Shown in pieces: positions 26,321-34,358 of a stretch of 64,000 nt of DNA. A model generated the notes under the pieces. That model was not told the DNA's origin. It searched no databases and saw nothing but the letters and a program-made list of their open reading frames with translations. Location of the stretch: assembly GCA_049518415.1 (NCBI GenBank), contig JBEKRX010000016.1, forward strand, positions 1 to 64,000, given 5' to 3'. The stretch is from CAVQND01 sp049518415 (GTDB taxonomy: Bacteria; Verrucomicrobiota; Verrucomicrobiia; Limisphaerales; UBA8199). A program made the position numbers and the translations under genes. How positions within the stretch are numbered: the stretch's first letter is position 1; the number at the start of each line of letters is the position of its first letter.

Positions 26321-27754
26321 ATGCACCCCTGCCAAACCTGCCAAGCCTCCAGTTGTCCCGCCACGCTCAGCCGGCGCCGATTCCTGACCGGCGCCGCGGC
26401 GGCCGCCGCCACCGTGGCGGGGCGGATGGGGCTGTTTGATTTTGCCTCCTCGTTGTCCGCCACCGAACCCAACCCGCCTGGCCAGCCGGTCATCAACGTG
26501 GTCTTCATCCGCCCGGAGCAGGCCCCGATCGTGAGCTGGCCCGGCGGCAATTGCGACGTCCCGGCGCAGCAGGCGCTTTTCACCAGGACCCTGGCCGACG
26601 CCGCCAAGCTGCTGGACGTGCGCTTGGAAGTCCGCCACAAGCCGCTGAGCCAGGCGGGCGAAGTCGGCGAATACCTCCAGCAACTCAAGCAAGCGCCGCC
26701 CGACGGACTCCTCGTTTGCGCGATGGAACTGGTCCTGTGGGAGCCGGTCAACCAAATCATCCAGCACCGCGGCGACCTGCCCCTGCTCGTTTACAGCAAT
26801 GTCACCGGCTTCACGCAGCAACTCCAGACCGGGCGGGACGCGCCGCGCGTCTATGTCGGCGCCACGCAAGAGGTCGGCTGGCTGGCGACCGGCCTGCGGC
26901 TGCTCAGCGCCATCCCGCGCCTGAAACAAACCCGCGTTTTGTTCGTCGCGGGCAACGACACGCGCGACCAGGTCATCGAGGGGCTGGGCACCACCTTCCA
27001 CTGGATTCCCAAAGCGCGGTTCGCCCAGGCGTTCAAGCAAGTCGGACCGACCAAAGAAGTCCGCGCCATCGCCGATTTCTACATCCGAAACGCCAGAAAA
27101 ATCGTCGAGCCAAAGGCGCCGGACGTCCTCGAAGCGGCCAAGAACTATGTCGTTTGCCGTCGGCTGATGGAGCTGGAGAACTGCCAGGGTATCGCGATTG
27201 ACTGCCTCGGCTGGCAGAACCCGGTCTGCCTGGCTTTCTCCAAGTTGCGCGACCAGGGTATCGTCGCCGTGTGCGAGCAGGACACCAACGCCACCATCGG
27301 CATGTTGCTGACGCACCTCCTGGCCGGGCGACCCTGTTTCCAGCAGGACCCGTCGCCCAACACCGTCAACAACACCCTGATCGGCGCGCACTGCACGTCG
27401 CCGCTGAGACTGGAAGGCTTCGATCAGCCTTATCGCGCGCCCTACCTGCTCCGCGACTATCACACCCGGACGGGCGTCTCGCCGCAGGTCCTCTGGCCGC
27501 CCGGCCAACCCGTCACCATCCTCCAGGCCAACCTCAAACCCTTGTCGGTCATGCTCGGCACCGGCCGCGTCGTCGCCAACGTCGCCCAACCGCCTTCCGG
27601 CTGCTGCCGCACCGCCGTGGAAATCGAACTCGACGGCGTGGCCGACACGCGCGACGTCAAAGGGTTCCACCAGCATTTCGTGTTGGGAAACCTCGCACGC
27701 CCCTTCAAAGCCTACGGCCGACTCGCCGGCATTCCGGTCACCCCGATCTGCTGA
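26321..27754 (+). CDS. Tat-exported L-fucose/L-arabinose-isomerase-like protein
   Basis: 477 residues. The N-terminus has a twin-arginine signal (LSRRRFLTGAAAAAATVAG). The rest resembles the fold of L-fucose/L-arabinose isomerase-like proteins: an FIRPEQ strand, the central LVCAMELVLWEPV region, GIAIDCLGWQNPVCLAFSKLRDQGIVAVCEQD and an internal HCTSPLRLEGFDQPY segment. Classical isomerase metal ligands cannot be confirmed. Exported members are common in Planctomycetes/Verrucomicrobiota, and their reaction is mostly unknown. A good ribosome-binding site (AAAGGAG) is 8 bp before the ATG. It diverges from the DUF3471 gene. Confidence 0.7.
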   Translation: MHPCQTCQASSCPATLSRRRFLTGAAAAAATVAGRMGLFDFASSLSATEPNPPGQPVINVVFIRPEQAPIVSWPGGNCDVPAQQALFTRTLADAAKLLDVRLEVRHKPLSQAGEVGEYLQQLKQAPPDGLLVCAMELVLWEPVNQIIQHRGDLPLLVYSNVTGFTQQLQTGRDAPRVYVGATQEVGWLATGLRLLSAIPRLKQTRVLFVAGNDTRDQVIEGLGTTFHWIPKARFAQAFKQVGPTKEVRAIADFYIRNARKIVEPKAPDVLEAAKNYVVCRRLMELENCQGIAIDCLGWQNPVCLAFSKLRDQGIVAVCEQDTNATIGMLLTHLLAGRPCFQQDPSPNTVNNTLIGAHCTSPLRLEGFDQPYRAPYLLRDYHTRTGVSPQVLWPPGQPVTILQANLKPLSVMLGTGRVVANVAQPPSGCCRTAVEIELDGVADTRDVKGFHQHFVLGNLARPFKAYGRLAGIPVTPIC

Positions 27755-27774
27755 GAACGCCCAAGCCCCTGGTC

Positions 27775-27796
27775 GGGGCGCAGCCGGTTGCGCCCC
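27775..27796 (+). terminator. Candidate hairpin terminator after the isomerase-like gene
   Basis: Perfect 8-bp stem GGGGCGCA/TGCGCCCC with a GCCGGT loop, 20 bp after the stop codon. No T-run follows, so rho-independent termination is uncertain. Confidence 0.45.
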
Positions 27797-28006
27797 GGCG
27801 TGAGCGCCGGTCAGTTGAGGGCAGCGTGGTCCGCCGTCGTCTGGCGCCATTGCCGGGCCAAGGGCTGTGTCACTGCCGTGTCCGCTCCGGCAGAGGCGGG
27901 GGCATTCTCCTGGCCCCATCGGCGGCCTGGCTCGAATGTTTCAGGCCTCAGCCACAATAGTTGACGATTGACCTTGGACTTTGGACTCTGGACTGAAGGC
28001 CGACTT

Positions 28007-29176
28007 ATGCCGCTAAACGTCCTGATTCTCCCTGACAAGTTCAAAGGCACGCTGGGCGCCGGCGCAGCGGCGCAAGCTATCGCCCGGGGCTGGCGCAAGG
28101 CGCGGCCCCAGGACCGCCTCGCCTTGCTCCCCATGAGCGACGGCGGCGATGGCTTTGGCGAGGTCATCAGCGGCCTGCTGAAAGCCCAACTCCAAACCAT
28201 CGGCACGGTCGATGCCGCCCACCGCCCCTGCGCGGCCGATTGGTGGTGGGAGCCGGCAACCAGGACAGCCATCATCGAATCGGCGAAGGTCATCGGCCTC
28301 GCGATGCTGCCGCCGGGACAGTTCCATCCGTTCGCCCTCGATACGGCGGGCCTGGGCGCCATGGTCCGGGCGCTGGCGGCCGCCGGAGCAAAACGCTGCC
28401 TGATCGGGGTTGGCGGCAGCGCAACCAATGACGGCGGTTTTGGTTTGGCGCGGGCTTTGGGCTGGGAATTCCTGGACCGCCGCGGCCACGGGATCGAACA
28501 ATGGACCCGTCTGCACACGCTGGCGCGGCTCCGCGCCCCGCCTCGCCGCCGGTGGTTCAAGCAATTGCGGGTGGCGGTGGACGTGGACAACCGCCTGCTC
28601 GGTCCGAGAGGGGCGACGCGGGTTTATGGGCCTCAAAAAGGCCTGCTGGCGGGAGATTTTGCCAACGCCGAGCGCTGCCTGCGCCGCCTGGCGCGCGTGG
28701 CCAGCGTGGAGTTCGGACGCGATTTCGCCCGGGAACCCGGCGCCGGCGCCGCCGGTGGGCTCGGATTCGGTTTGCTGGCCTTCCTGGGCGGGCGCCTGGA
28801 GCCGGGGTTCGAGTTGTTTGCCCGGCAGGCCGCGCTGGAGCGCCATCTGCGCCGCGCTGACCTGGTCATCACCGGCGAAGGGAGCCTGGACCCGTCGAGT
28901 CTCATGGGCAAAGGCGTTGGCCGGGTTGGCCAGCAATGCCGGAAGCTGAACATCCCCTGCATCGGCCTGGCCGGCGTCGTCCACGACGGCCTCAAAGCCC
29001 GGCGCGCCTTCACCCAGGCCCGCGCGCTGACCGAGCTGGCCTCGCTGGAACAAGCCAAAGCCCAACCCGCCTGGTGGCTGGAACGGCTGGCGCAACGCGT
29101 AGCCGGCGAGCTCAAGGCCCTCAGCGCCGTCGCCCGGCAGGTCAGCGGCCAGGACCCACGCGCGCTCAGGGTCTGA
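28007..29176 (+). CDS. glxK: Glycerate 2-kinase (GarK/GlxK type)
   Basis: About 389 residues from the ATG at 28007 (MPLNVLILPDKFKGTL), the usual start of this family; the frame is open 13 codons further up. Signatures of class I glycerate kinases are present: PDKFKGTL at the N-terminus, MSDGGDGFGEVI, GVGGSATNDGGFGLARALG, GAAGGLGFGLLAFLGG and the C-terminal DLVITGEGSLD. The enzyme phosphorylates D-glycerate to 2-phosphoglycerate, feeding glycolysis or the serine/glyoxylate routes. No glyoxylate-pathway neighbours are present. It is followed within about 80 bp by the RNase HIII gene on the same strand, possibly cotranscribed. Confidence 0.92.
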   Translation: MPLNVLILPDKFKGTLGAGAAAQAIARGWRKARPQDRLALLPMSDGGDGFGEVISGLLKAQLQTIGTVDAAHRPCAADWWWEPATRTAIIESAKVIGLAMLPPGQFHPFALDTAGLGAMVRALAAAGAKRCLIGVGGSATNDGGFGLARALGWEFLDRRGHGIEQWTRLHTLARLRAPPRRRWFKQLRVAVDVDNRLLGPRGATRVYGPQKGLLAGDFANAERCLRRLARVASVEFGRDFAREPGAGAAGGLGFGLLAFLGGRLEPGFELFARQAALERHLRRADLVITGEGSLDPSSLMGKGVGRVGQQCRKLNIPCIGLAGVVHDGLKARRAFTQARALTELASLEQAKAQPAWWLERLAQRVAGELKALSAVARQVSGQDPRALRV

Positions 29177-29256
29177 ACCGCGAGGCGCCGGCAGGTCGTC
29201 ATTGACTGAGCGCCTGGACCAGGTTATGCCTTTTGCGCCCAAACGAAGGCGCCGCC

Positions 29257-30300
29257 GTGAGACCATTGACTTCCTACACCTGCAAGCTGACGCACGAACA
29301 GTCCGTGGAGCTTCGGGCCTGGCTCCAGGCCCATGATTACCAGTTCCGCCAAGTGCCTTACGCCCGCTTTGCCGCCGAAAGGGACAAGACCAACCTGGCG
29401 TTTTATGAGAGCGGCAAGCTGGTCATCCAGGGCCAGGGCACCCGCGAATTCATCGAATTCGTGCTCGAACCGGAGATTCTCAAAGAGGCCCGGCTCGGTT
29501 ACGAGGCCCTCCTGAACCCGGAACTGCTCGTCCCGCGGCTGGGGGTGGACGAAAGCGGCAAAGGGGACTTTTTCGGCCCGCTTTGCATCGCGGGCGTCTA
29601 TGTGAACGAGGCCGTCGTCAAGGCCTGGAAAGACTCCGGCATCCGCGATTCCAAGAATATCTCGAGCGACCATCGCATCCGGGAACTGGCGGAGTTGATT
29701 CGCCACACGCCCGGTTGCGTCAGCGCGGTGGTCCCCATTGGGGACGAAGCTTACAATCGGCTCTACGCCAAGCTCAACAACCTCAACGCCATGCTGGCCT
29801 GGGGTCATGCGCGGGTGATCGAAAACCTGATGGGCCAGCAACACCGCATGACCCCGCCCCCGGCGCGCGCCATCAGCGACCAGTTCGCGGCCAGCAAAGA
29901 AACCGTGGCCCGGGCGCTGATGACCCTGGGCCGGGGAATCGAGTTGGTCCAGAAGCACCGGGCGGAAGAGGACCTGGCGGTGGCCGCGGCCTCGATCCTG
30001 GCCCGGCACGAGTTCGTCACCCGCCTGGCCGCCTTGGAAAAGCGGTTTGCGATGCCGCTCCCGCGAGGCGCCTCGGCCCCGGTGGACGCGGCGGCGCGGG
30101 AATTCGTCGCCCGGCACGGGGCCGAAAACCTGCCCAGGGTCGCCAAGATGCATTTCCGGACCGCCTGGCGCGCCCAGGCCCTGCCCGAGCCGCCCAGGGT
30201 CCAGTGGCGGCGGCAGGGCGCGCGGCGTGACCAGCCGCCAGGGGACGAGCGGCGGGGGGGCCGGCGGGGGAGGGAGGGAGGGAGTAGCTTCGACCTCTGA
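29257..30300 (+). CDS. rnhC: Ribonuclease HIII
   Basis: About 347 residues from a GTG at 29257 preceded by GAAGG; a TTG at 29233 would add eight residues. The N-terminal ~85 residues form the TBP-like substrate-binding domain of RNase HIII (SYTCKLTHEQSVELRAWL, Y-x-F-R-Q). The catalytic domain starts with GVDESGKGDFFGPL, the type-2 RNase H D-E-S-G motif, followed by IRDSK for the third acidic residue and VASILARHEF for the fourth. It removes RNA from RNA/DNA hybrids. The protein ends in a basic Arg/Gly-rich tail that is probably disordered. RNase HIII is less widespread than HI/HII. Confidence 0.92.
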   Translation: MRPLTSYTCKLTHEQSVELRAWLQAHDYQFRQVPYARFAAERDKTNLAFYESGKLVIQGQGTREFIEFVLEPEILKEARLGYEALLNPELLVPRLGVDESGKGDFFGPLCIAGVYVNEAVVKAWKDSGIRDSKNISSDHRIRELAELIRHTPGCVSAVVPIGDEAYNRLYAKLNNLNAMLAWGHARVIENLMGQQHRMTPPPARAISDQFAASKETVARALMTLGRGIELVQKHRAEEDLAVAAASILARHEFVTRLAALEKRFAMPLPRGASAPVDAAAREFVARHGAENLPRVAKMHFRTAWRAQALPEPPRVQWRRQGARRDQPPGDERRGGRRGREGGSSFDL

Positions 30301-30318
30301 AACCGCAGGCGCATAGGG

Positions 30319-30392
30319 AGGGACCATGAACCGGGCTTGCCTGGCAGCGCAGGCGCCCTCGCCTGCGGGTTCACGGGGCGTCTCGCCCCGTG
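30319..30392. repeat. Dispersed palindromic element between rnhC and tuf
   Basis: The 18-mer AGGGACCATGAACCGGGC (30319-30336) is identical to 6753-6770. Two perfect hairpins follow: CGCAGGCG-ccct-CGCCTGCG (30348-30367) and CACGGGGCG-tct-CGCCCCGTG (30372-30392). They lie 50-90 bp after the rnhC stop and may also serve as its terminator. Confidence 0.7.
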
Positions 30393-30434
30393 TCTCTCTG
30401 GGTTCAGAATCCTTAAAAAAAGTCACAAACCCCA

Positions 30435-30463
30435 TTGACATCCTCCTTGCAGTCTCGTAATTT
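30435..30463 (+). promoter_or_regulatory. Promoter of the tRNA-Thr-tuf transcript
   Basis: TTGACA (30435-30440), 17-base spacer, TAATTT (30458-30463). A near-consensus sigma70-type promoter about 150 bp upstream of tRNA-Thr and the only good one in the gap before tuf. Confidence 0.6.
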
Positions 30464-30616
30464 GGCGCTGTTATTGGGCCGTAGAAAGTTGAAAGTCCGC
30501 AGCTCCCAAGCCTTTGGAAATGAAGGAAGACGGGGGCAGGGGAGTTCTGTCGTTTATTAGCATCAGGATGAAAGACAAATGGAATTTGGCCAGCACCGAT
30601 GGCGTTCGGAGTCAGC

Positions 30617-30692
30617 GCCCATGTAGCTCAGCTGGCAGAGCGCGTCCTTGGTAAGGACGAGGTCATCAGTTCAATCCTGATCATGGGCTCCA
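30617..30692 (+). tRNA. tRNA-Thr (GGT anticodon)
   Basis: Full cloverleaf: acceptor GCCCATG/CATGGGC, D-arm TAGCTCAGCTGGCAGAGC, anticodon stem-loop GTCCTTGGTAAGGAC with GGT, T-loop GTTCAATC, discriminator T and an encoded CCA. It reads ACC/ACU codons. It sits just ahead of tuf, an arrangement also seen in other bacteria. Confidence 0.95.
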
Positions 30693-30749
30693 GTTTAATT
30701 AGATTAGTTAAACAACACAGAATCCAGACAATAACCGCAGGAGAGAGCA

Positions 30750-31940
30750 ATGGCTAAAGAGCAATTTCAACGAACGAAACCGCACGTCAACGTCGGCACC
30801 ATCGGGCACATTGACCACGGCAAGTCCACGCTGACCGCCGCCATCGTCCAAACGCAGGCAGCCAAAGGTCTGGCTACCCCGGTCTCCTACGCGCAAATCA
30901 CCAAGGGCGGCACTGTGCGCGACGAAACCAAGACGTTGACTATCGCGGTTTCGCATGTCGAATATCAGAGCGACAAGCGGCATTACGCCCATATTGACTG
31001 CCCGGGCCATGCCGACTTCATTAAGAACATGATTACCGGCGCGGCCCAGATGGATGGAGCCATCCTGGTGGTGGATGCCTCCGAAGGCCCGATGCCCCAG
31101 ACCAAAGAGCACGTGCTGCTGGCCCGCCAGGTCGGGGTGCCGGCGATTGTCGTGTATTTGAACAAGGTTGACCTGGTGGACGACCCGGAATTGATCGAGT
31201 TGGTGGAAATGGAGGTCCGCGACCTGCTCAACAAGTACGAATTTCCCGGCGACAAGACGCCGGTGATCCGGGGCAGCTCGCGGAAGGCCCTGGCGGGCGA
31301 TGCGGAGGCGCAGAAGTCGATCCAGCAATTGATGGAGGCGATCGACCAGTTCATTCCGCTGCCGGTGCGGGACGTGGACAAGCCGTTTCTGATGTGCATC
31401 GAAGACGTGTTCAACATTGAAGGGCGCGGCACGGTGGTGACTGGGCGGGTCGAACGCGGCGAACTCAAGCGCATGGACGACGTGGAGATCGTGGGCTTGC
31501 GGGAGACGCGCAAGACGGTGGCGACCGACATTGAGATGTTCCGCAAGCTGCTGGATTCGGCCAAGGCGGGCGACAACGTGGGCGTGCTGCTGCGCGGCAC
31601 CAAGAAAGACGAGGTCGAGCGCGGCATGGTGCTGGCCAGGCCCGGCACCATCACGCCGCACACCCATTTCAAGGCGGAAGTGTACGTCCTGTCCAAAGAG
31701 GAAGGCGGCCGGCACACCCCGTTCTTTACCCATTACCGTCCGCAGTTCTATTTCCGGACGACGGACGTGACGGGCACCATTACGCTCCCGGCCGGGGTGG
31801 AGATGGTCATGCCGGGCGACAATGTGTCGGTCGAGGTGAACGTCATCGCGCCGGTGGCGATGGAGAAATTACAACGGTTTGCCATTCGCGAAGGCGGCCG
31901 CACCATCGGCGCGGGCCGGGTGAGTGAAGTCATCGAGTAA
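30750..31940 (+). CDS. tuf: Elongation factor Tu
   Basis: 396 residues. G1 GHIDHGKST (19-27), G3 DCPGHADF and G4 NKVD are intact. Switch I is unusual: the family consensus RGITI is KTLTI (61-65) within DETKTLTIAVSHVEY, keeping the critical Thr64 but losing the Arg-Gly. Domains 2 and 3 look normal (FNIEGRGTVVTGRVERG; HTPFFTHYRPQFYFRTTDVTG). EF-Tu delivers aminoacyl-tRNA to the ribosome. It is preceded by tRNA-Thr and followed by a terminator, then tRNA-Trp, tRNA-Ser and secE-nusG. The ribosome-binding site GGAGAG is 8 bp before the ATG. Confidence 0.98.
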   Translation: MAKEQFQRTKPHVNVGTIGHIDHGKSTLTAAIVQTQAAKGLATPVSYAQITKGGTVRDETKTLTIAVSHVEYQSDKRHYAHIDCPGHADFIKNMITGAAQMDGAILVVDASEGPMPQTKEHVLLARQVGVPAIVVYLNKVDLVDDPELIELVEMEVRDLLNKYEFPGDKTPVIRGSSRKALAGDAEAQKSIQQLMEAIDQFIPLPVRDVDKPFLMCIEDVFNIEGRGTVVTGRVERGELKRMDDVEIVGLRETRKTVATDIEMFRKLLDSAKAGDNVGVLLRGTKKDEVERGMVLARPGTITPHTHFKAEVYVLSKEEGGRHTPFFTHYRPQFYFRTTDVTGTITLPAGVEMVMPGDNVSVEVNVIAPVAMEKLQRFAIREGGRTIGAGRVSEVIE

Positions 31941-31961
31941 TCGGTTTTGGAGCCAGCGGGA

Positions 31962-31993
31962 GAGCGGGGGGAATGCCCCCGGCTCCGCTTTTT
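31962..31993 (+). terminator. Rho-independent terminator after tuf
   Basis: GAGC-g-GGGGG stem with a GAATG loop and CCCCC-g-GCTC return arm, one mismatch, followed by CGC and five T's. Lies 20-50 bp after the tuf stop codon. Confidence 0.65.
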
Positions 31994-32020
31994 GCTTGAT
32001 AAACGAAAAAGAACAATACT
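31992..32020 (+). promoter_or_regulatory. Candidate promoter of tRNA-Trp-tRNA-Ser-secE-nusG
   Basis: TTGCTT (31992-31997), 17-base A-rich spacer, AATACT (32015-32020), ending 15 bp before tRNA-Trp. It sits directly behind the tuf terminator, which supports a fresh start of transcription here. Confidence 0.5.
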
Positions 32021-32035
32021 CGAGGGCCGTGCCGC

Positions 32036-32111
32036 AGGGCGGTAGCTCAATTGGTAGAGTAGCGGTCTCCAAAACCGTCGGTTGGGGGTTCGAGTCCCTC
32101 CCGCCCTGCCA
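32036..32111 (+). tRNA. tRNA-Trp (CCA anticodon)
   Basis: Acceptor AGGGCGG/CCGCCCT, D-arm TAGCTCAATTGGTAGAG, anticodon loop CTCCAAA with CCA, T-arm GGGTTCGAGTCCC, discriminator G and encoded CCA. It reads UGG. tRNA-Trp ahead of secE is a conserved bacterial order. Confidence 0.95.
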
Positions 32112-32123
32112 AGCGTCAAGGCC

Positions 32124-32214
32124 GGAGAGGTGGCAGAGTGGTCGATTGCGGCGGTCTTGAAAACCGCTTCGGCGTAAACCGCCGACGGGGGTTCGAATCC
32201 CTCCCTCTCCGCCA
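32124..32214 (+). tRNA. tRNA-Ser (TGA anticodon)
   Basis: Class II tRNA of 91 bases with a long variable arm (CGGCGTAAACCGCCG region). Acceptor GGAGAGG/CCTCTCC, anticodon loop CTTGAAA with TGA, T-arm GGGTTCGAATCCC, encoded CCA. It reads UCA/UCG. It sits only 9 bp before secE, so transcript processing must release it from the secE-nusG mRNA. Confidence 0.95.
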
Positions 32215-32223
32215 AGAGAAGAT

Positions 32224-32481
32224 ATGCAAGATACAACCTGGATTTTCGTTTGGGTGGTCGTCGTGGGCGGTGCGTTCCTGTGGTTGTGGCGCAAGGGCCA
32301 ACTGGCGCGCTTGACTACTTACGTGCAGCAGACGCGGGAAGAATTGCGCAAATGCACTTGGCCGACCTGGGAGGAGCTCAAAGGCTCGACCGTGGTGGTG
32401 GGCATCTCCATTGTGCTGCTGGGCGGCTTCACGGTGCTGGTGGACTTTATTTTCACGGTGTTTGTCCGCTGGATGACCTGA
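32224..32481 (+). CDS. secE: Preprotein translocase subunit SecE
   Basis: 85 residues. An N-terminal hydrophobic segment (TWIFVWVVVVGGAFLWLW) precedes the conserved amphipathic helix QQTREELRKCTWPTWEELKGST and a C-terminal membrane segment (VVVGISIVLLGGFTVLVDFIF). It therefore has one more membrane segment than the shortest SecE. It clamps SecY in the translocon. It starts 9 bp after tRNA-Ser and is followed 23 bp later by nusG, the standard secE-nusG pair. Confidence 0.95.
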   Translation: MQDTTWIFVWVVVVGGAFLWLWRKGQLARLTTYVQQTREELRKCTWPTWEELKGSTVVVGISIVLLGGFTVLVDFIFTVFVRWMT

Positions 32482-32504
32482 GATTTGCCCTTGCCTTCGA
32501 TAGT

Positions 32505-33053
32505 ATGCAAAGCCAGTGGTTTGTCATTCATACCTTGTCGGGCCAGGAACAGAAGGTGAAAGAGAGCATTGAAAAACGCATCAAACCCGAAGAAATGGGG
32601 GACTACATCAAGGAAGTGATGGTGCCGATGGAAAAGGTCGTCGAGGTGCGCAACCAGAAGAAGACCGTTTCCACCCGCAAACTGTGGCCCGGCTACGTCT
32701 TTATCGATATGGTCCTGCTGGACGAGAACAACCGCATCATTGAGAAGCCGTGGTACTTCATCAAGGAAACTCAAGGGGTGATCGGTTTCGTCGGGGGCGA
32801 GCCCCCGGCCCCCACCCCGGCTGAGGAAGTGGAGTCGATTAAGAACCAGATCTCCGCTTCCGAAGAGCACGAGAAACCCAAGGTCAGCTTCGAGGTGGGT
32901 GAAACGGTGAAGATCAACAACGGTCCGTTCCTCAATTTCAGCGGCATCATTGAAGAAATCGAACCCGAGCGCGGCAAACTCAAGGTGACGGTGAACATCT
33001 TCGGCCGCAATACCCCGGTCGAACTCGAGTACTGGCAAGTGGAAAAGGGCTGA
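32505..33053 (+). CDS. nusG: Transcription termination/antitermination factor NusG
   Basis: 182 residues from ATG 32505. The NGN domain opens QWFVIHTLSGQEQKVKESI and includes the KLWPGYVFIDM segment; the C-terminal KOW domain reads GETVKINNGPFLNFSGIIEEI … NIFGRNTPVELEYWQVEK. It binds RNA polymerase, suppresses pausing and links transcription to Rho or to the ribosome. An acidic insert around SAEEVESIKN-like residues between the domains is normal for the family. The ribosomal L11 operon follows. Confidence 0.97.
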   Translation: MQSQWFVIHTLSGQEQKVKESIEKRIKPEEMGDYIKEVMVPMEKVVEVRNQKKTVSTRKLWPGYVFIDMVLLDENNRIIEKPWYFIKETQGVIGFVGGEPPAPTPAEEVESIKNQISASEEHEKPKVSFEVGETVKINNGPFLNFSGIIEEIEPERGKLKVTVNIFGRNTPVELEYWQVEKG

Positions 33054-33062
33054 AAGACGCAG

Positions 33063-33113
33063 TGATCGAGGGATGGAGGGATGGGCTAATGAGTTTTTCC
33101 CATCACTCGATCA
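33063..33113 (+). repeat. Inverted repeat in the nusG-rplK spacer
   Basis: TGATCGAG (33063-33070) pairs with CTCGATCA (33106-33113), extended inwards by GATGG/CCATC with a single mismatch. The right arm ends 15 bp before the rplK start. It belongs to the set of spacer inverted repeats also present before rpsS, rpsN and rpsM, and may be regulatory. Confidence 0.6.
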
Positions 33114-33128
33114 GGCCACCACCGATTT

Positions 33129-33554
33129 ATGGCAAAGAAGATTACCGGACAGATCAAACTACAGATTCCTGCCGGGCAGGCCAACCCGGCGCCGCCCGTC
33201 GGCCCCGCCCTGGGTCAGCACGGCGTCAACATCATGGCGTTCTGCAAGGAATTCAATGCCAAGACCAAGGACCAGCCCGGCCTGGTGATCCCGGTGGTCA
33301 TCACCGTCTTTGCCGACAAGTCCTTCAGTTTCATTACCAAGTCGCCCCCGGCCTCGATCCTGCTCAAGAAGGCGGCCGGCATCACGGCTGGCTCCAAGGA
33401 ACCCAACAAGGAAAAAGTCGGCAAGGTCACCCGCAAGCAGGTCTTGGACATCGTGAGGCTGAAAAGCAAGGATTTGAACGCGACCTCCGAAGAGGCCGCC
33501 TTGCGCGTGATCGCCGGCACGGCCCGCAGCATGGGCATCGAGGTCGTCGGATGA
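33129..33554 (+). CDS. rplK: 50S ribosomal protein L11
   Basis: 141 residues, standard length. N-terminal KLQIPAGQANPAPPVGPALGQHGVNIMAFCKEFN matches the L11 signature, with the proline hinge and the C-terminal 23S-rRNA-binding domain (KKAAGITAGSKEPNKEKVGKVT … GTARSMGIEV). It forms the GTPase-associated centre with L10 and L7/L12. First gene of rplK-rplA-rplJ-rplL-rpoB-rpoC. An inverted repeat lies in its leader. Confidence 0.98.
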   Translation: MAKKITGQIKLQIPAGQANPAPPVGPALGQHGVNIMAFCKEFNAKTKDQPGLVIPVVITVFADKSFSFITKSPPASILLKKAAGITAGSKEPNKEKVGKVTRKQVLDIVRLKSKDLNATSEEAALRVIAGTARSMGIEVVG

Positions 33555-33633
33555 ATCATTCAGCTCCCAAATCACGCATCACCGCGGGAGAGCCCCGACG
33601 AGTCGAGGCTCGAGCGCACCGCCCATAGGAAAA

Positions 33634-34326
33634 ATGCCCAGCAAACGCTACAGAAAAGCCCTCGAAATGGTGGACGGAAAGAGAGTTTATCCCCTCAAGC
33701 CCGCCGTGGAACTCCTGCTGCGGTTTCCGAGAGCCAAGTTCAACGAGACGGTTGACCTCGCCTTCCGGCTGGCCGTGGACCCGAAGCAATCGGACCAGAT
33801 GGTCCGCGGCACGGTGCCGTTGCCGCATGGCAGCGGCAAGCTGGTGCGGGTGCTGGTCTTTGCCAAGAGCGGTCCGGCCGCCGAGGCGGCCAGGGCCGCC
33901 GGGGCCGAATATGTGGGCTACGACGAAATGATTAAGAAATGCCAGGAAGGCTGGGCGGATTTCGACGTGGCGGTCGCCACCCCGGAAGCCATGGGCGAAG
34001 TGCGCAAGCTGGGCAAAGTCCTGGGTCCGCGCGGGCTAATGCCCAACCCCAAGGCGGGCACCGTCACCGACGATACGGCGCGCGCGGTCAAGGAAGTCAA
34101 GGCCGGCCGGGTCGAGTTCAAGCTCGATAAGGCGGGCAATGTCCACGTGCCCATCGGCAAAGTCGCTTTCACCCCGGTCCAAATCGAGGAAAATGCGCGC
34201 TCGGTTATCGATGCCGTCATCAAGGCCCGCCCGCATAGCGTGAAAGGCGCCTACGTCAGCAGTTGCACCCTTTCCGCGACCATGAGCCCCCCGGTGCGCG
34301 TGGACCTCAAGGAATTCGTCGCCTAG
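33634..34326 (+). CDS. rplA: 50S ribosomal protein L1
   Basis: 230 residues. It has the L1 hallmarks FNETVDLAFRLAVDPKQSDQMVRGTVPLPHGSGK, KVLGPRGLMPNPKAGTVTDD and TLSATMSPPVRVD. L1 forms the ribosomal stalk that guides E-site tRNA and in other bacteria represses the L11 operon by binding its mRNA. It follows rplK after 79 bp. Confidence 0.98.
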   Translation: MPSKRYRKALEMVDGKRVYPLKPAVELLLRFPRAKFNETVDLAFRLAVDPKQSDQMVRGTVPLPHGSGKLVRVLVFAKSGPAAEAARAAGAEYVGYDEMIKKCQEGWADFDVAVATPEAMGEVRKLGKVLGPRGLMPNPKAGTVTDDTARAVKEVKAGRVEFKLDKAGNVHVPIGKVAFTPVQIEENARSVIDAVIKARPHSVKGAYVSSCTLSATMSPPVRVDLKEFVA

Positions 34327-34358
34327 ACGCCAGGTAACCATGTAACCATTTCAAAGCC

